DNA of 46,665 bases, taken from the NCBI GenBank assembly GCA_031284315.1, contig JAITAB010000025.1, forward strand, positions 1-46,665. Direction: 5' to 3'. The notes under the pieces are model-generated. The model was not told the DNA's origin and searched no databases. It saw nothing but the letters and a program-made list of their open reading frames with translations. This document shows positions 8,016 to 17,684 of this stretch, piece after piece. Both the position numbers and the translations under genes were made by a program. How positions within the stretch are numbered: the stretch's first letter is position 1; every line of letters starts with the position of its first letter. Source of the DNA: Campylobacteraceae bacterium. Its GTDB lineage: Bacteria; Campylobacterota; Campylobacteria; Campylobacterales; Campylobacteraceae.

Positions 8016-8486
8016 TTATGCCTTGAAATAGCCGTACAAGCTTATAAGTTCAATAAGCCCCGTCATGCTCTCAAAGCCTTTATTGCCCGCCTTGCTTCCC
8101 GCTCTTTCTATCGCCTGCTCAATAGTATCTGTCGTTAAAATCCCAAAAGTTACAGGTTTTTGGTATTTTAGCGTTGTATTGGCTATGCCTTTTGTAGCTT
8201 CGGCGGATACGAAATCAAAATGCGGCGTAGAACCTCTTATGACTGCGCCCACGCAGCATATACCGTCATATTTGCCGCTAAAAAGCGCTTTATCAAGTGC
8301 GAACGGTATCTCAAACGCACCCGGCACCAAAATCAAATCAAGATTTTTATCATTTCCGCCATGTCTTAAAAAAGCGTCTCTCGCGCCTTCCACAAGCCTG
8401 TCCGTGATGATGTGGTTAAATCTCGCGTTTATGATAGCTATCTTTTCGCTTCCGTTTAAGGATAGCTTTCCTTCCAATATGTTCAT
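8016..8486 (-). CDS. ribH: 6,7-dimethyl-8-ribityllumazine synthase
   Basis: 156 residues from ATG 8486, chosen because AAAGGAG lies just upstream; a longer frame begins 10 codons earlier without such a site. The enzyme joins the DHBP unit to the pyrimidine precursor in riboflavin synthesis. Visible motifs are [29 protein letters not shown] and [14 protein letters not shown], which carries the catalytic His. It works with ribBA at 703. Confidence 0.96.
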   Translation of the reverse strand: MNILEGKLSLNGSEKIAIINARFNHIITDRLVEGARDAFLRHGGNDKNLDLILVPGAFEIPFALDKALFSGKYDGICCVGAVIRGSTPHFDFVSAEATKGIANTTLKYQKPVTFGILTTDTIEQAIERAGSKAGNKGFESMTGLIELISLYGYFKA

Positions 8487-8572
8487 TTTTTCTCCTTTAA
8501 TGGCATTAAAAGCCAAATTATAACAAATTTAAAACCTCTTATCCGCTTTTTTGCAAAAAAATAAGCCGATAT

Positions 8573-9373
8573 TTAAAAATCAAGAGAGTTTTGAATGTTT
8601 TCAATAGACTTTATCACGATGTCCAACTCTTTCAAATCCAGCATATTCGGTCCATCGCAAAGCGCTTCGCATGGATTGAAATGCGTCTCAAAGAAAAACC
8701 CGTCAACTCCGACAGCTGCGGCGGCTCTTGCAAGCGGAGCTACAAACTCTCTTTTGCCTCCGCTTTTTCCCTCGGCAGATCCTGGCATTTGAACAGAGTG
8801 CGTTGCGTCAAATATAACGGGCGCGAACTCTCTCATGATACCCAAAGCTCTCATGTCAACGACCAAATTTCCGTATCCGAATGTACTTCCGCGCTCCGTC
8901 AGCCAAACTCCGCACTTTTTTGCGGCTTCAAAACCGCTTGCTTTGACGCCTCTTGCGTCAAGTACTTTTTTGACTGAATATTTCATATCGCTTGGATTTA
9001 AAAATTGCCCCTTTTTGATATTGACAACACATTTTGTCTTTGCCGCCGCGATAAGCAAATCTGTCTGTCTGCATAAAAATGCAGGTATTTGCAGCACATC
9101 AACGACTTCTCCGACAGGTTTTGCCTGCGTATAATCATGAATATCCGTTAATAACTTAAATCCAAATTCGCTTCGCACTTCATCTAAAAGTTTCAGCCCC
9201 TCTTCAAGTCCGGGACCCCTGAAACTCTCTATGCTTGTTCTATTTGCCTTGTCAAAACTTGATTTGAAATAAAAATCTATACTCTTGTCTTCATGGTACT
9301 TTATCAACTCTTTTGCCACGCGAAAAAGCGATTCTCTGCTCTCAATCACGCAAGGGCCTGCGATTAAAATCAT
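8573..9373 (-). CDS. kdsA: 3-deoxy-8-phosphooctulonate (KDO-8-P) synthase
   Basis: 266 residues, normal for KdsA. It condenses phosphoenolpyruvate with arabinose 5-phosphate to start KDO synthesis for lipid A inner core. Recognisable stretches are [10 protein letters not shown] at the start, [29 protein letters not shown] and [10 protein letters not shown]. The ATG overlaps the upstream exporter stop by four bases. It shares the lipopolysaccharide theme with the MsbA-type exporter at 17685. Confidence 0.96.
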   Translation of the reverse strand: MILIAGPCVIESRESLFRVAKELIKYHEDKSIDFYFKSSFDKANRTSIESFRGPGLEEGLKLLDEVRSEFGFKLLTDIHDYTQAKPVGEVVDVLQIPAFLCRQTDLLIAAAKTKCVVNIKKGQFLNPSDMKYSVKKVLDARGVKASGFEAAKKCGVWLTERGSTFGYGNLVVDMRALGIMREFAPVIFDATHSVQMPGSAEGKSGGKREFVAPLARAAAAVGVDGFFFETHFNPCEALCDGPNMLDLKELDIVIKSIENIQNSLDF

Positions 9374-10254
9374 AACTTCTCCTTTGCGACTAAAACGCCG
9401 CCTAAAATGACGAGTATTATACCAAATAAGCTTAAAAAATCAGGATAGGCGCGCCACAAAATCGCGCCGAATATTGCCGCAAAAACTATATCGGCGTAAC
9501 TTACCGCCGCCGCGAGTCCCGCTTTTGTCGCCGCGTATGATTTTGTCATGCAAATCTGCGCTATTGTCGCGCACAAGCCCATGAGGATTATATACAGCCA
9601 GTCAAATCCGCGCGGCATTGTCGTTTCCCCGAAAAACTCTCCTAAAAATTTTAACCCCAAATATTCGTTTGCGATTATCATGACAAGCGAACAGAGCGCG
9701 CTTATAAACATAAACCAAAAAACCATCGCCCTTGTGTCGTAATATTTATTTAACTCTTTTACGCTTGTGTAGGCTACCGCCGCGCCGATACCGCTGAAAA
9801 GTCCCAGCAAATCCGTAGTTTTCAGGCTAAAACCTGTTGGTTTCATGATAAATATAATGCCGATAAAACCTATCGCGATAGCCGCCCAGCCGTTCATGTT
9901 TAATTTTTCATTAAGCGCAAAATAAGCTATGATAGCCGTGAATATCGGCGCAGTTCTTGAAAATGTCATGGCGTCTGCAAGCGGTATGTGGGCAATATTG
10001 TAAAACCATGCAAGCATGGCAAGAAACCCCGCAATAGCGCGAAATAACAGTAGCGATGGATTGCTGCCTTTGTTGTGTATGGGAGCTTTAAAAACAGTAA
10101 CGGCAATGAATGCCGCGCCAAAGATATTTCTAAAAAAAGTTATCTCTATAACGCCTAAATTTTCGCTTAAAAATTTAACAAATATACCCATGAGCGCGAA
10201 GCCGAAAGAGGCGGCAAGCATCCACCAGACGCCTTCATTAATCTTTTTGTGCAA
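9370..10254 (-). CDS. EamA/DMT-family membrane exporter
   Basis: 294 residues forming about ten hydrophobic helices in two repeated halves, as in the drug/metabolite transporter superfamily. The second half of the first repeat contains the typical [10 protein letters not shown]...[12 protein letters not shown] and [21 protein letters not shown]. Translation probably starts at TTG 10254 with AGGAA six bases before. It corresponds by position to C. jejuni Cj0385c (memory). The substrate is unknown. The gap to der (10255-10381) holds the two divergent promoters. Confidence 0.85.
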   Translation of the reverse strand: MHKKINEGVWWMLAASFGFALMGIFVKFLSENLGVIEITFFRNIFGAAFIAVTVFKAPIHNKGSNPSLLLFRAIAGFLAMLAWFYNIAHIPLADAMTFSRTAPIFTAIIAYFALNEKLNMNGWAAIAIGFIGIIFIMKPTGFSLKTTDLLGLFSGIGAAVAYTSVKELNKYYDTRAMVFWFMFISALCSLVMIIANEYLGLKFLGEFFGETTMPRGFDWLYIILMGLCATIAQICMTKSYAATKAGLAAAVSYADIVFAAIFGAILWRAYPDFLSLFGIILVILGGVLVAKEKL

Positions 10255-10381
10255 TTTTGTTCCTAAAAATGTGTCCGCGATTTTATAGCAGTTTGGCTTA
10301 TAGCCTTATTAGTGCGCACGCCGAATTTTTAGGGAAAATAGTGTAGAATATTTTTTTAATTTAAATACTACAAGGTTTTAT

Positions 10382-11746
10382 TTGAAAACAATTGCGCTTA
10401 TAGGACTTCCGAATGTCGGCAAAAGTTCGCTGTTTAATCGTATCGCCAAAGAGAGAATCGCCATCACTTCCGATATTTCAGGCACAACCAGAGATGTGCG
10501 TTACCGCGAAGTGGAGATAGAAGGGCGTCCTTGCATGTTAGCCGATACGGGCGGACTTGATGATACGAACGAAATGTTTGAAAATGTCAAAAAACAGTCG
10601 TTGAAAGCGGCAAAAACGGCTGATGTGATACTGTTTTTGACAGACGGCAAAATACTTCCTTCAGACAAGGAAAAAAGACTTTTTTTTGAGCTGCAAAAGC
10701 TTAAAAAACCTATCGCTTTAGCGATAAACAAAATTGATAATGAAAAAGAGGAAGAGAGAGCGTGGGAATTTTATCAATTCGGCGCGCAAAATATCTTTGC
10801 CATATCCGTTTCGCATAATAGAGGCGTTTCCAAGCTGCTTTCATGGCTGGCGCAGTTTTTGCCTGAAACTGAGCAACTTACAGAAGACGAAGATATACCG
10901 CTTGAAGAGTTTTTAAGCGAAAAAGAGGAAAAAAGCGCCGATGATGCTATAAATATTGCGATTATAGGGCGCGTAAATGTCGGCAAAAGTTCTCTTTTGA
11001 ACGCTGTTTTGGGCGAAGAGCGTTCGGTCGTGAGTTCTATCGCAGGCACTACCATAGACCCAGTTGATGAGAGTATGATATATGAAGGCGTGAAGTTAAA
11101 CTTTGTAGATACGGCGGGCATCAGGAAGCGCGGCAGGATAGAAGGCATTGAAAAATACGCCCTCAATAGAACCCGTTCCATGCTCGAAAGAGCCGATATA
11201 GCGCTGCTTGTTTTAGACGCAAGCGAGCCTTTGACTGAGCTTGACGAGAGGATAGCGAGCCTGATAGACGAGTACGAGCTTGGTTCCATTATAGTTTTAA
11301 ACAAATGGGACAAAGCCATGTACTCTTATGAAAAGAGCGTTGAAGAGCTTAGATATAAGTTTAAGTTTTTATCTCATGCGCCGATTTTGACGCTTTCAGC
11401 TCTTTCAAAAAAGAGAGTGCATAAGATAAACGAGTTTATCATTCGCGTTTTTAACAATTACAGTTTCAGGATACCGACCGCAAAATTGAATGAGATCATC
11501 AAAGACGCCGCGATAAAGCATCAAATCCCGTCAGACAAGGGCAAACTCGTAAAAATATATTTTGCAACGCAGTTTGATACCAAGCCGCCGCGCATCGCAC
11601 TTGTCATGAACCGCCCCAAAAGACTGCATTTTAGCTACAAAAGATATTTGATAAATAAATTAAGAGAGGCTTTTGGGCTTGAAGGCTCGCCGATTATTTT
11701 GATTCCGCGCGCAAAAGGAGAAAAAGATGAAGAGATTAACGGATAA
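10382..11746 (+). CDS. der: ribosome-assembly GTPase Der (EngA)
   Basis: 454 residues with two complete G domains followed by a KH-like C-terminal domain. The P-loops GLPNVGKSS (residue ~7) and GRVNVGKSS (~198), the switch motifs DTGGLDD and DTAGIRKRG, and the specificity motifs NKID and NKWD are all present. Der acts on 50S subunit maturation. The start is TTG with AAGG upstream. It overlaps aroK by 20 bp and opens the der-aroK-trpS-serS run. Confidence 0.97.
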   Translation: MKTIALIGLPNVGKSSLFNRIAKERIAITSDISGTTRDVRYREVEIEGRPCMLADTGGLDDTNEMFENVKKQSLKAAKTADVILFLTDGKILPSDKEKRLFFELQKLKKPIALAINKIDNEKEEERAWEFYQFGAQNIFAISVSHNRGVSKLLSWLAQFLPETEQLTEDEDIPLEEFLSEKEEKSADDAINIAIIGRVNVGKSSLLNAVLGEERSVVSSIAGTTIDPVDESMIYEGVKLNFVDTAGIRKRGRIEGIEKYALNRTRSMLERADIALLVLDASEPLTELDERIASLIDEYELGSIIVLNKWDKAMYSYEKSVEELRYKFKFLSHAPILTLSALSKKRVHKINEFIIRVFNNYSFRIPTAKLNEIIKDAAIKHQIPSDKGKLVKIYFATQFDTKPPRIALVMNRPKRLHFSYKRYLINKLREAFGLEGSPIILIPRAKGEKDEEING

Positions 11747-12257
11747 TATCATTTTCATAGGTTTCATGGGCGCGGGCAAAAGCTCTTTGGCAAAAGCGTT
11801 AGCAAAAGAGTTGAAAACAATAGCGATTGATACGGATAAAATCATAGAAAACATGGAAAGCAAAAAGATAAAAAAAATTTTTGAGAACAGCGGCGAAGAG
11901 TATTTCAGAGGATTGGAAACAAAAGTCGCGCTCTGGCTTGAAAAAAGCGTGCAAAACAGTATCATTTCAACAGGCGGCGGCTTTATCCATGTGAAAAATC
12001 TCAACAAAATCGGCAAAGTCATATATCTAAAATCAAGCTTTGACGGCATTATAAAAAGGATAGAAAGCAGCCCCAAAGCCAAAGAAAAATTAGCCAAACG
12101 CCCGCTTTTGCAAGATAGAAAAAAAGCAAAAGAGCTATTTGAAAAAAGAGCCGATATTTATGAAAGTTTAGCCGATATCGCGATAGATATTGAAAAATAT
12201 AAGAGCGAAAAAGATATAATAAAAAAATTATTTGACATCATTAAAAGGGGTGCATGA
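11727..12257 (+). CDS. aroK: shikimate kinase
   Basis: 176 residues. It phosphorylates shikimate in aromatic amino-acid synthesis, the same pathway as aroB at 40518. The Walker A loop GFMGAGKSS, the substrate Asp in IDTDK, the R of YFRGLE and STGGGF are visible. The ATG sits inside the der coding end after AAAAGGAG, and the stop overlaps the next ORF as ATGA. Confidence 0.95.
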   Translation: MKRLTDNIIFIGFMGAGKSSLAKALAKELKTIAIDTDKIIENMESKKIKKIFENSGEEYFRGLETKVALWLEKSVQNSIISTGGGFIHVKNLNKIGKVIYLKSSFDGIIKRIESSPKAKEKLAKRPLLQDRKKAKELFEKRADIYESLADIAIDIEKYKSEKDIIKKLFDIIKRGA

Positions 12258-12526
12258 TGAAACTTGTCGTTTTTTGTATTGTTTTGGTTGCGGTTGTGTT
12301 TTTGTTTCGCGACAGAATAGTAGGTACGGTAGTTGAGGATTTGAAACATTTGCCGCCTGCCGTTGAAAAGTATAATACAATGGCGCTTGGCATTGATTAT
12401 TTTCGCCAGAACGGCGCAGAGGCGATAGAGCTTCAAGCTATTTGCGCTCAAAACAGCGGCTGGCGGCATGAAGAGAAGACGAGAAATTTTGCTCAAAATT
12501 GTCTTAATGCAGAAACAGTAAAATAA
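12254..12526 (+). CDS. small membrane-anchored hypothetical protein
   Basis: 90 residues. The N-terminal ~18 (MKLVVFCIVLVAVVFLF) are a membrane anchor or uncleaved signal; the rest is soluble, with IELQAICAQNSGW and two Cys. It overlaps the aroK stop (ATGATG) and so is translated with it. I do not recognise a family; it may be lineage-specific between aroK and trpS. Confidence 0.65.
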   Translation: MMKLVVFCIVLVAVVFLFRDRIVGTVVEDLKHLPPAVEKYNTMALGIDYFRQNGAEAIELQAICAQNSGWRHEEKTRNFAQNCLNAETVK

Positions 12527-12574
12527 TTTTTGCTCAAAATTCGCCTTTGAAATTAAACTATTAGGAATTTTTTT

Positions 12575-13540
12575 ATGAGAACACTAACGGGGATTCAACC
12601 CTCAGGCGCGTTGCATATAGGCAACTATTTCGGCGCGATAAAACAGATGCTGGATTTGCAAAAAAGCGACGAGCTTTTTTTGTTTATTCCGAATTTGCAT
12701 GCATTAACGACTCTAAAAGATGCTGAAGTTTTGAGAAACAATACTCTTGACGCCGCCGCAACGCTGCTCTCTTTGGGCGTAGAGCCCGAAAAAACGACAT
12801 TTTGGGTGCAGTCTGATGTCAAGGAAGTGATAGAACTTTACTGGATACTTTCCGCTTATACGCCCATGGGGCTGCTTGAAAGAGCTCACGGCTACAAGGA
12901 CAAAATCGCCAAAGGCATTTTGCCAAACCACGCGCTTTTTTCATATCCTGTTTTAATGGCCGCCGATATTTTGCTTTACAGCGCAAATAGGGTTCCTGTG
13001 GGCAAAGACCAGATTCAGCATGTGGAAATTACGCGTGATATAGCGATAAAATTCAATAACGAACATGGAGATATTTTCACCGTTCCAGAAGCCAAAACAG
13101 AAGAAGATATAGCTTTGATTCCCGGCATAGACGGAGCTAAAATGAGTAAAAGTTACGGAAATACCATAGATATATTTTTAAGCGAAAAAGAGCTTAAAAA
13201 CAGAATCGGCAAAATCGTAACAGATTCCACGCCCGTAGAAGAGCCAAAAGACCCCTACACTTGCAATGTTTTCGCGCTGGCGAAACTCTTTTTGGATAAA
13301 AACGCTCAAGAGGAATTAGCTAAACGATACAAAAGAGGCGGAGAGGGGCATGGACATTTTAAAGCTTATCTAAAAGAGCTTATTTGGGACTATTTTGCCG
13401 TCCACAGAGAAAAAAAAGCTTATTATGACAATCACCGAGACGAAATAATAGATATATTAAGAGACGGCGCGTACAGAGCGAGAGAGAGCGCATTGCCGAT
13501 GATAGAAAAAGTGCGCGGATTAGTCGGAATTTACAAATAA
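12575..13540 (+). CDS. trpS: tryptophanyl-tRNA synthetase
   Basis: 321 residues, a class I synthetase. The HIGH-type motif appears as [13 protein letters not shown] and the KMSKS motif as [28 protein letters not shown] is the usual tryptophan-site region. It starts 48 bp after the small ORF with a weak AGGAA site and is followed by serS after 10 bp. Confidence 0.97.
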   Translation: MRTLTGIQPSGALHIGNYFGAIKQMLDLQKSDELFLFIPNLHALTTLKDAEVLRNNTLDAAATLLSLGVEPEKTTFWVQSDVKEVIELYWILSAYTPMGLLERAHGYKDKIAKGILPNHALFSYPVLMAADILLYSANRVPVGKDQIQHVEITRDIAIKFNNEHGDIFTVPEAKTEEDIALIPGIDGAKMSKSYGNTIDIFLSEKELKNRIGKIVTDSTPVEEPKDPYTCNVFALAKLFLDKNAQEELAKRYKRGGEGHGHFKAYLKELIWDYFAVHREKKAYYDNHRDEIIDILRDGAYRARESALPMIEKVRGLVGIYK

Positions 13541-13550
13541 AGAGGAAAAA

Positions 13551-14789
13551 ATGGTAGATTTGAAACTTTTGCAGAGCGATTTTGAGAGCGTATTTAAGGC
13601 TTTGCAAAAAAAACATGTGGATTACAAACTGCTTGAAAAATTGAAAAATATATCGCTTGCCATGAAAGCTAAAAGACAGTTTTTAGAGTCGCTGCAAACA
13701 GAGCAAAACGCCGATAGCAGGCTCTTCGGCGCACTTATGAAAGAGGGCGGGGACACAAGCAAATTGAGGGCAAAACTGAATGCAAACAAAGAGGCGATAG
13801 CTGCGGCTGATGAAGAGGTAAGAAATTTAGAGAGCGATTTGGCCGCTCTTGCCGCCATGACGCCGAATATCCCTGATAGCGATGTGCCTGAGGGCGCGGA
13901 CGAAAATGACAATATAATCCTTAAAACCGTACTTGACGCCCCTTTGTTTGATTTTGCGCCGAAAGAGCATTTTGAGCTGGAACCAAACTGGATAGATTTT
14001 GAAAGAGGCGTGAAACTTGCCAAAAGCAGATTTAGCGTTTTGAAAAATGAGGGAGCAAAACTTGAGCGCGCGCTGATAAATTACATGCTTGATTTTAACG
14101 CAAAACGCGGTTTTAAAGAGGTCAATGTCCCGTATATCGTAAATAGAGAATCGCTTTTTGGCACCGGACAGCTGCCGAAATTTGAGGAAGATTTGTTCAA
14201 GATAGACGGTGAAGAGCTGTTTTTGGCGCCGACATCCGAAGTTCCCGTAACAAATTTGTTCAGAGACGAGATATTAAACGAAGAGGATTTGCCCATAAAG
14301 CTTACATGTTACAGCGCATGTTTTAGAAAAGAAGCCGGGAGTGCAGGGCGCGATACACGGGGCATGATAAGGCAGCATCAGTTTGACAAAGTTGAAATTG
14401 TGTCTATCGCGGCGCAAGAGCAGAGCGATAAGGTTTTTGACGAAATGCTTGCCTGCGCTTCGGATTTATTGACATCGCTTGGCTTGTCGCACAGGCATAT
14501 TTTGCTTTGCGGCGGCGATTTGGGATTTAGCGCGGCAAAGACTGTGGATTTGGAAGTGTGGTTTCCGGGTCAAAACAGATACCGCGAGATAAGCTCCGTA
14601 TCAAATACGAGAGATTTTCAAGCGCGCCGCGCCAAGATACGCTATAAAAACGGCAAGAAAAATCTATTAGCGCACACGCTTAACGGTTCGTCTTTGGCTG
14701 TAGGAAGAACGCTCATTGCGATTATGGAAAATTATCAAAACAAAGATGGAAGCGTAAGAATACCGGAAGCTTTAAAAAAGTACATGTAA
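13551..14789 (+). CDS. serS: seryl-tRNA synthetase
   Basis: 412 residues. The first ~110 form the long antiparallel coiled-coil arm that grips the tRNA-Ser variable arm. The class II motifs follow: motif 2 as [20 protein letters not shown] and motif 3 as [19 protein letters not shown] lies just before the ATG. It ends the der-serS run, with a terminator hairpin immediately after. Confidence 0.97.
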   Translation: MVDLKLLQSDFESVFKALQKKHVDYKLLEKLKNISLAMKAKRQFLESLQTEQNADSRLFGALMKEGGDTSKLRAKLNANKEAIAAADEEVRNLESDLAALAAMTPNIPDSDVPEGADENDNIILKTVLDAPLFDFAPKEHFELEPNWIDFERGVKLAKSRFSVLKNEGAKLERALINYMLDFNAKRGFKEVNVPYIVNRESLFGTGQLPKFEEDLFKIDGEELFLAPTSEVPVTNLFRDEILNEEDLPIKLTCYSACFRKEAGSAGRDTRGMIRQHQFDKVEIVSIAAQEQSDKVFDEMLACASDLLTSLGLSHRHILLCGGDLGFSAAKTVDLEVWFPGQNRYREISSVSNTRDFQARRAKIRYKNGKKNLLAHTLNGSSLAVGRTLIAIMENYQNKDGSVRIPEALKKYM

Positions 14790-14790
14790 C

Positions 14791-14822
14791 CGCCCGTGCC
14801 AAATTTGCCAGCGGGCGCTTTT
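14791..14822 (+). terminator. terminator of serS
   Basis: CGCCCG at 14791-14796 pairs with CGGGCG at 14812-14817, followed by CTTTT. It starts 1 bp after the serS stop. Confidence 0.6.
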
Positions 14823-15386
14823 GGCGTGTGAAAATTCGTCCCTTTCCGTCATTCCCGCGACCAAACGACAAATAAAATACATGCGCTTATTTAGTTATTC
14901 CAGTGTACCATTCCATCATTCCCATTTTCCTTTCGTCATTCCTACCACCCCTATGTCATTCCCGCGCGAGCAAAAAATTTTCGCAGAAAACGATATTTGC
15001 GAGGAATGCGGGAATCCAAAGAATATTCACAAACAAACAAAGACAATATGAAAAGAATTGACATTTTATAACTTTTTTTTATTTTCTTTTACATTTTTAT
15101 ATTTTAAGGTTATTAGTTTGGATTCCCGCCTGCGCGGGAATGACATAAGGGGGGCGGGAATGACGGAAGAGGCGGATTCCCGTTTTCACGGGAATGACGA
15201 AAAATGAGCGCATGAGCTTTATTTATTGCGCGAATGATAAAAAAATACACACGCTTTAAAAAATATATGTGGAAAAAATAGCGAATTTTACAGCAAAAAA
15301 ATGAAAATAAAACAAATTTTAATGTTTAAATGGATATTATGACAAATTGGTTTTTAACCAAGACATTTTTTTAAGGAAGAAATAAC
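14823..15386. other. intergenic repeat cluster
   Basis: No gene is seen. GTCATTCCCGCG words at about 14847 and 14955 face GCGGGAATGAC words at about 15134, 15155 and 15190, with a MITE-like element (15008-15130) in the middle. The last ~120 bp are AT-rich and hold the promoter of the RRM gene, including TATTAT near 15334 and TTGGTTTTTAACCAA at about 15348. Confidence 0.65.
15008..15130. mobile_element. MITE-like element, copy 1
   Basis: A 123-bp AT-rich unit with perfect 13-bp terminal inverted repeats GCGGGAATCCAAA / TTTGGATTCCCGC. The inside is closely similar to 44233-44357, including ACAAACAAACAAAGAC, ATGAAAAGAATTGACATTTT and TTTTTATATTTTAAGG. It contains no ORF, so any movement would need a transposase in trans. 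Confidence 0.6.
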
Positions 15387-15659
15387 GTGAATATTTACGT
15401 TGGAAATTTGTCATATAAAATGACAGAGGAAGAGCTTGAGGCAGTTTTCGGACAATATGGTACAGTACTAAGCGCAAAGATAGTAGTGGATAGAGAGACA
15501 AATCGCTCAAAAGGGTTTGCATTTGTAGAGATGGAAGATAATGCTGCCGCAAATCAGGCTATTTCCGAACTCAACAATAAGGAATTTGGCGGAAGAAATC
15601 TTCGCGTAAACGAAGCAAGACCGCGCGAAGAGAAACCAAGAAGAACGTCTCGTTATTAA
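15387..15659 (+). CDS. RRM-domain RNA-binding protein
   Basis: 90 residues with one RNA recognition motif: RNP2 is IYVGNL at the N-terminus and RNP1 is KGFAFVEM at ~45. The last ~15 residues are a short basic tail (ARPREEKPRRTSRY). Small single-RRM proteins of this kind occur widely in Campylobacterota and cyanobacteria and are thought to bind RNA, sometimes with cold induction. Translation starts at GTG 15387 with AAGGAAG seven bases before. It is a single-gene unit with its own terminator. Confidence 0.93.
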   Translation: MNIYVGNLSYKMTEEELEAVFGQYGTVLSAKIVVDRETNRSKGFAFVEMEDNAAANQAISELNNKEFGGRNLRVNEARPREEKPRRTSRY

Positions 15660-15681
15660 TATATAACATGAGACAAAGCTT

Positions 15682-15717
15682 AAGCCCCTTGCGCTTTTTG
15701 TGCGAGGGGCTTTTTTT
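15682..15717 (+). terminator. strong intrinsic terminator of the RRM gene
   Basis: AAGCCCCTTGCGC pairs with GTGCGAGGGGCTT (a 13-bp stem with one G-U and one mismatch region), followed by seven T. It ends only about 12 bp before the gluQ start codon. Confidence 0.9.
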
Positions 15718-15729
15718 ATTGGCTCGAAA

Positions 15730-16593
15730 ATGTTTTTGACGCGAATAGCTCCGACTCCAAGCGGATATATCCATGCAGGAAATGCCCTCAATTTTACGCT
15801 CACACACATATTGGCAAAACATATCGGCGCGAAAATAGAGCTTAGAATTGACGATATAGACCAAAACCGCGCGAAAAAAGAGTATATAGACGATATTTTT
15901 AAAATGCTGCAAAAACTTGAACTTGTATGGGACGCGGGCGCGAAAAACAGCGATGATTTTCTGCAAAATTACTCTTTTTCTAAAAAACAGGAGAGATTTT
16001 CTGCAAAATTGAACGCGCTCATGGAAGCAAATCCGAATGATTTTTATGTCTGTAAATGTCCGCGCAATAAGCCATGTAACGGCGGCTGCGGCGCATTTGG
16101 GCTAAAACTTGAAAAAAACAAAACCGCTCTTAAATTGCGTATAAAAAGCGGCGCGGCGGTAAAACTTGGCAAAAAAACCGTAAATCTTAGCAAAACTATG
16201 GGCGATGTTGTCTTGTGGCAAAAGGAAGGGTTCGCCTCTTATCAGCTATCTTCGCTTTTTAGCGATGAAGAGCGCGGGGTAAATTTCATTGTGCGCGGAT
16301 TTGACCTGTTTAATTCAAGCGCATTGCAGCTTTACATGGCGGAACTTTTTGGTTTTGAAAATTTTTTAAAGACGACATTTGTGCACCATCCTTTGATTTT
16401 GGACGAAAAAGGCGGTAAACTTTCAAAAACAAAAGGCTCTTCGAGCGCGTTTTTAAATGGTGAAATTTTGCAAAACAGCGCCGAAATTTTTGGTATAAAA
16501 GAGTTTCAAGCAGTAAAAAGCAAAGCGGATATTTTATCTTTTAAGAACGAATTGGACGCATACCTAAATGAACATGGAGTGAGATTTGAATAG
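15730..16593 (+). CDS. gluQ: glutamyl-Q tRNA(Asp) synthetase-like protein
   Basis: 287 residues, the size of GluQ-RS and far shorter than GluRS because the anticodon-binding half is missing. The HIGH-type motif is APTPSGYIHAGNAL, the KMSKS-type motif is KLSKTKGS, and CKCPRNKPCNGGC supplies zinc-site cysteines. GluQ-RS attaches Glu to queuosine of tRNA-Asp; tgt, which starts queuosine insertion, is at 43045. ATG 15730 was chosen because an earlier in-frame start would lie inside the terminator; its ribosome binding site is weak. Its last codons are partly duplicated downstream. Confidence 0.85.
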   Translation: MFLTRIAPTPSGYIHAGNALNFTLTHILAKHIGAKIELRIDDIDQNRAKKEYIDDIFKMLQKLELVWDAGAKNSDDFLQNYSFSKKQERFSAKLNALMEANPNDFYVCKCPRNKPCNGGCGAFGLKLEKNKTALKLRIKSGAAVKLGKKTVNLSKTMGDVVLWQKEGFASYQLSSLFSDEERGVNFIVRGFDLFNSSALQLYMAELFGFENFLKTTFVHHPLILDEKGGKLSKTKGSSSAFLNGEILQNSAEIFGIKEFQAVKSKADILSFKNELDAYLNEHGVRFE

Positions 16594-16849
16594 CGCATTG
16601 ATAGTTGAGATTTCCGCCTTCCATCACGATTCTCACGATATGCCTCTCCTGCGGAAACTTCGGGCGGGAATGACGAAATAGGCGGTGAAATTTGAATAGT
16701 ACATTAAGTCGGGGGTTTTCGCATTATTGCCCAAAAACAAAAGCCATTTTTGTGAAGCCCGATTTTATGGCAGCGTTTTCTTGTAAAAACTTGTCATGTG
16801 GAAATAACGAAATAAAGGAGTGAGATTTGAATAGTGCGTTGATAGTTGA
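16576..16849 (+). repeat. triplicated gluQ/patatin junction with inserted repeat
   Basis: A 33-bp block covering GGAGTGAGATTTGAATAG and the following bases occurs at 16576-16608 and 16817-16849 with two mismatches; a third, shorter and more diverged copy (GTGAAATTTGAATAGTACATTA) starts at about 16685. The first copy is the gluQ 3' end and also reads as a lipase start; the last is the present lipase start. A degenerate GCGGGAATGAC repeat (16611-16680) lies between. Confidence 0.75.
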
Positions 16850-17678
16850 AGGCGGCGGTTTAAGAGGGCTTTACGGCGCGGGCGTTATAGACTTTTTGGC
16901 AGAGAAAAGTATCTCTTTTCAAACGCTTGTAGGCGTCTCCATGGGAGCTTGCAATTTGGCAAATTTCGCCTCAAATCAGCCCAAAAGAAACCTTTCTTTG
17001 CCCTCTCATTTTATAGACGACAGCCGCTATTTATCGTATAAAAGATGGCTCATGGGCGGCGATTTGTTCGGTATGGATTTTATCTTTGAGACTATTCCGA
17101 CAGAACTTGACATATTTGATTATGATGCGTTTTGCGCGCGCAAAAGCCGTTTTTTTATAGTCGCGACAGACTGCGAAAGCGGCGAAGCGGTCTATTTTGA
17201 CAAATTTGATTCAAGAGAAGATTTTACGCAGATATTGAAAGCCTCATGTTCTTTGCCGTTTGCCGCCAAAAGTGTAAAATACGGTGGAAAAACGCTTCTT
17301 GACGGCGGCATAAGCGACCCGATACCGCTGCATTTTGCACAAAAACAGGGCGCGGAAAAAATGGTATTTATCTTAACGCAGCCAAAAGAGTACAAAAAAA
17401 GCGCGATGAAATTTGCCTTTTTATCGAAGTTTTTTTATGAAGATGCACTTGTGAAAACTTTAAAAAGCCGTCATGAGCGGTATAACGAGACTGTGCTTGA
17501 GATAAACGCGCTTGAAGAAAAAGGAGAGATTTTTATTATCCGTCCCTCATCGCCGCTAAAAGCAAAGAGGGTTGAGCGGGACAGGGAAAAGCTTAAAGCG
17601 GCATATAAGCAGGGTTATTCGGATATTCAAGACAGATTTGAAGAGCTGACGCGCTATTTGGAGGGCGTAAACCGCTAA
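16827..17678 (+). CDS. patatin-like phospholipase
   Basis: 283 residues. All patatin catalytic parts are visible: oxyanion loop GGGLRGLYGAG at ~9, nucleophile Ser in GVSMGA at ~39, and the Asp of the dyad in LLDGGISDPIP at ~157. It probably releases fatty acids from phospholipids, as in the YjjU/RssA-type group. The start is TTG 16827, preceded by AAAGGAGTGAG. It has no signal peptide. The gene once overlapped gluQ, judging from the duplicated junction. Confidence 0.9.
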   Translation: MNSALIVEGGGLRGLYGAGVIDFLAEKSISFQTLVGVSMGACNLANFASNQPKRNLSLPSHFIDDSRYLSYKRWLMGGDLFGMDFIFETIPTELDIFDYDAFCARKSRFFIVATDCESGEAVYFDKFDSREDFTQILKASCSLPFAAKSVKYGGKTLLDGGISDPIPLHFAQKQGAEKMVFILTQPKEYKKSAMKFAFLSKFFYEDALVKTLKSRHERYNETVLEINALEEKGEIFIIRPSSPLKAKRVERDREKLKAAYKQGYSDIQDRFEELTRYLEGVNR

Positions 17679-17684
17679 ATATAT

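Noticed and set aside
8487-8572. Possible FMN riboswitch near ribH, or upstream of ribBA
   Set aside because: No conserved RFN element sequence is visible at either gene.
15056-15112. TTGACA and TATATT inside the MITE-like element as an outward promoter
   Set aside because: The spacing is about 34 bp, far from 17.
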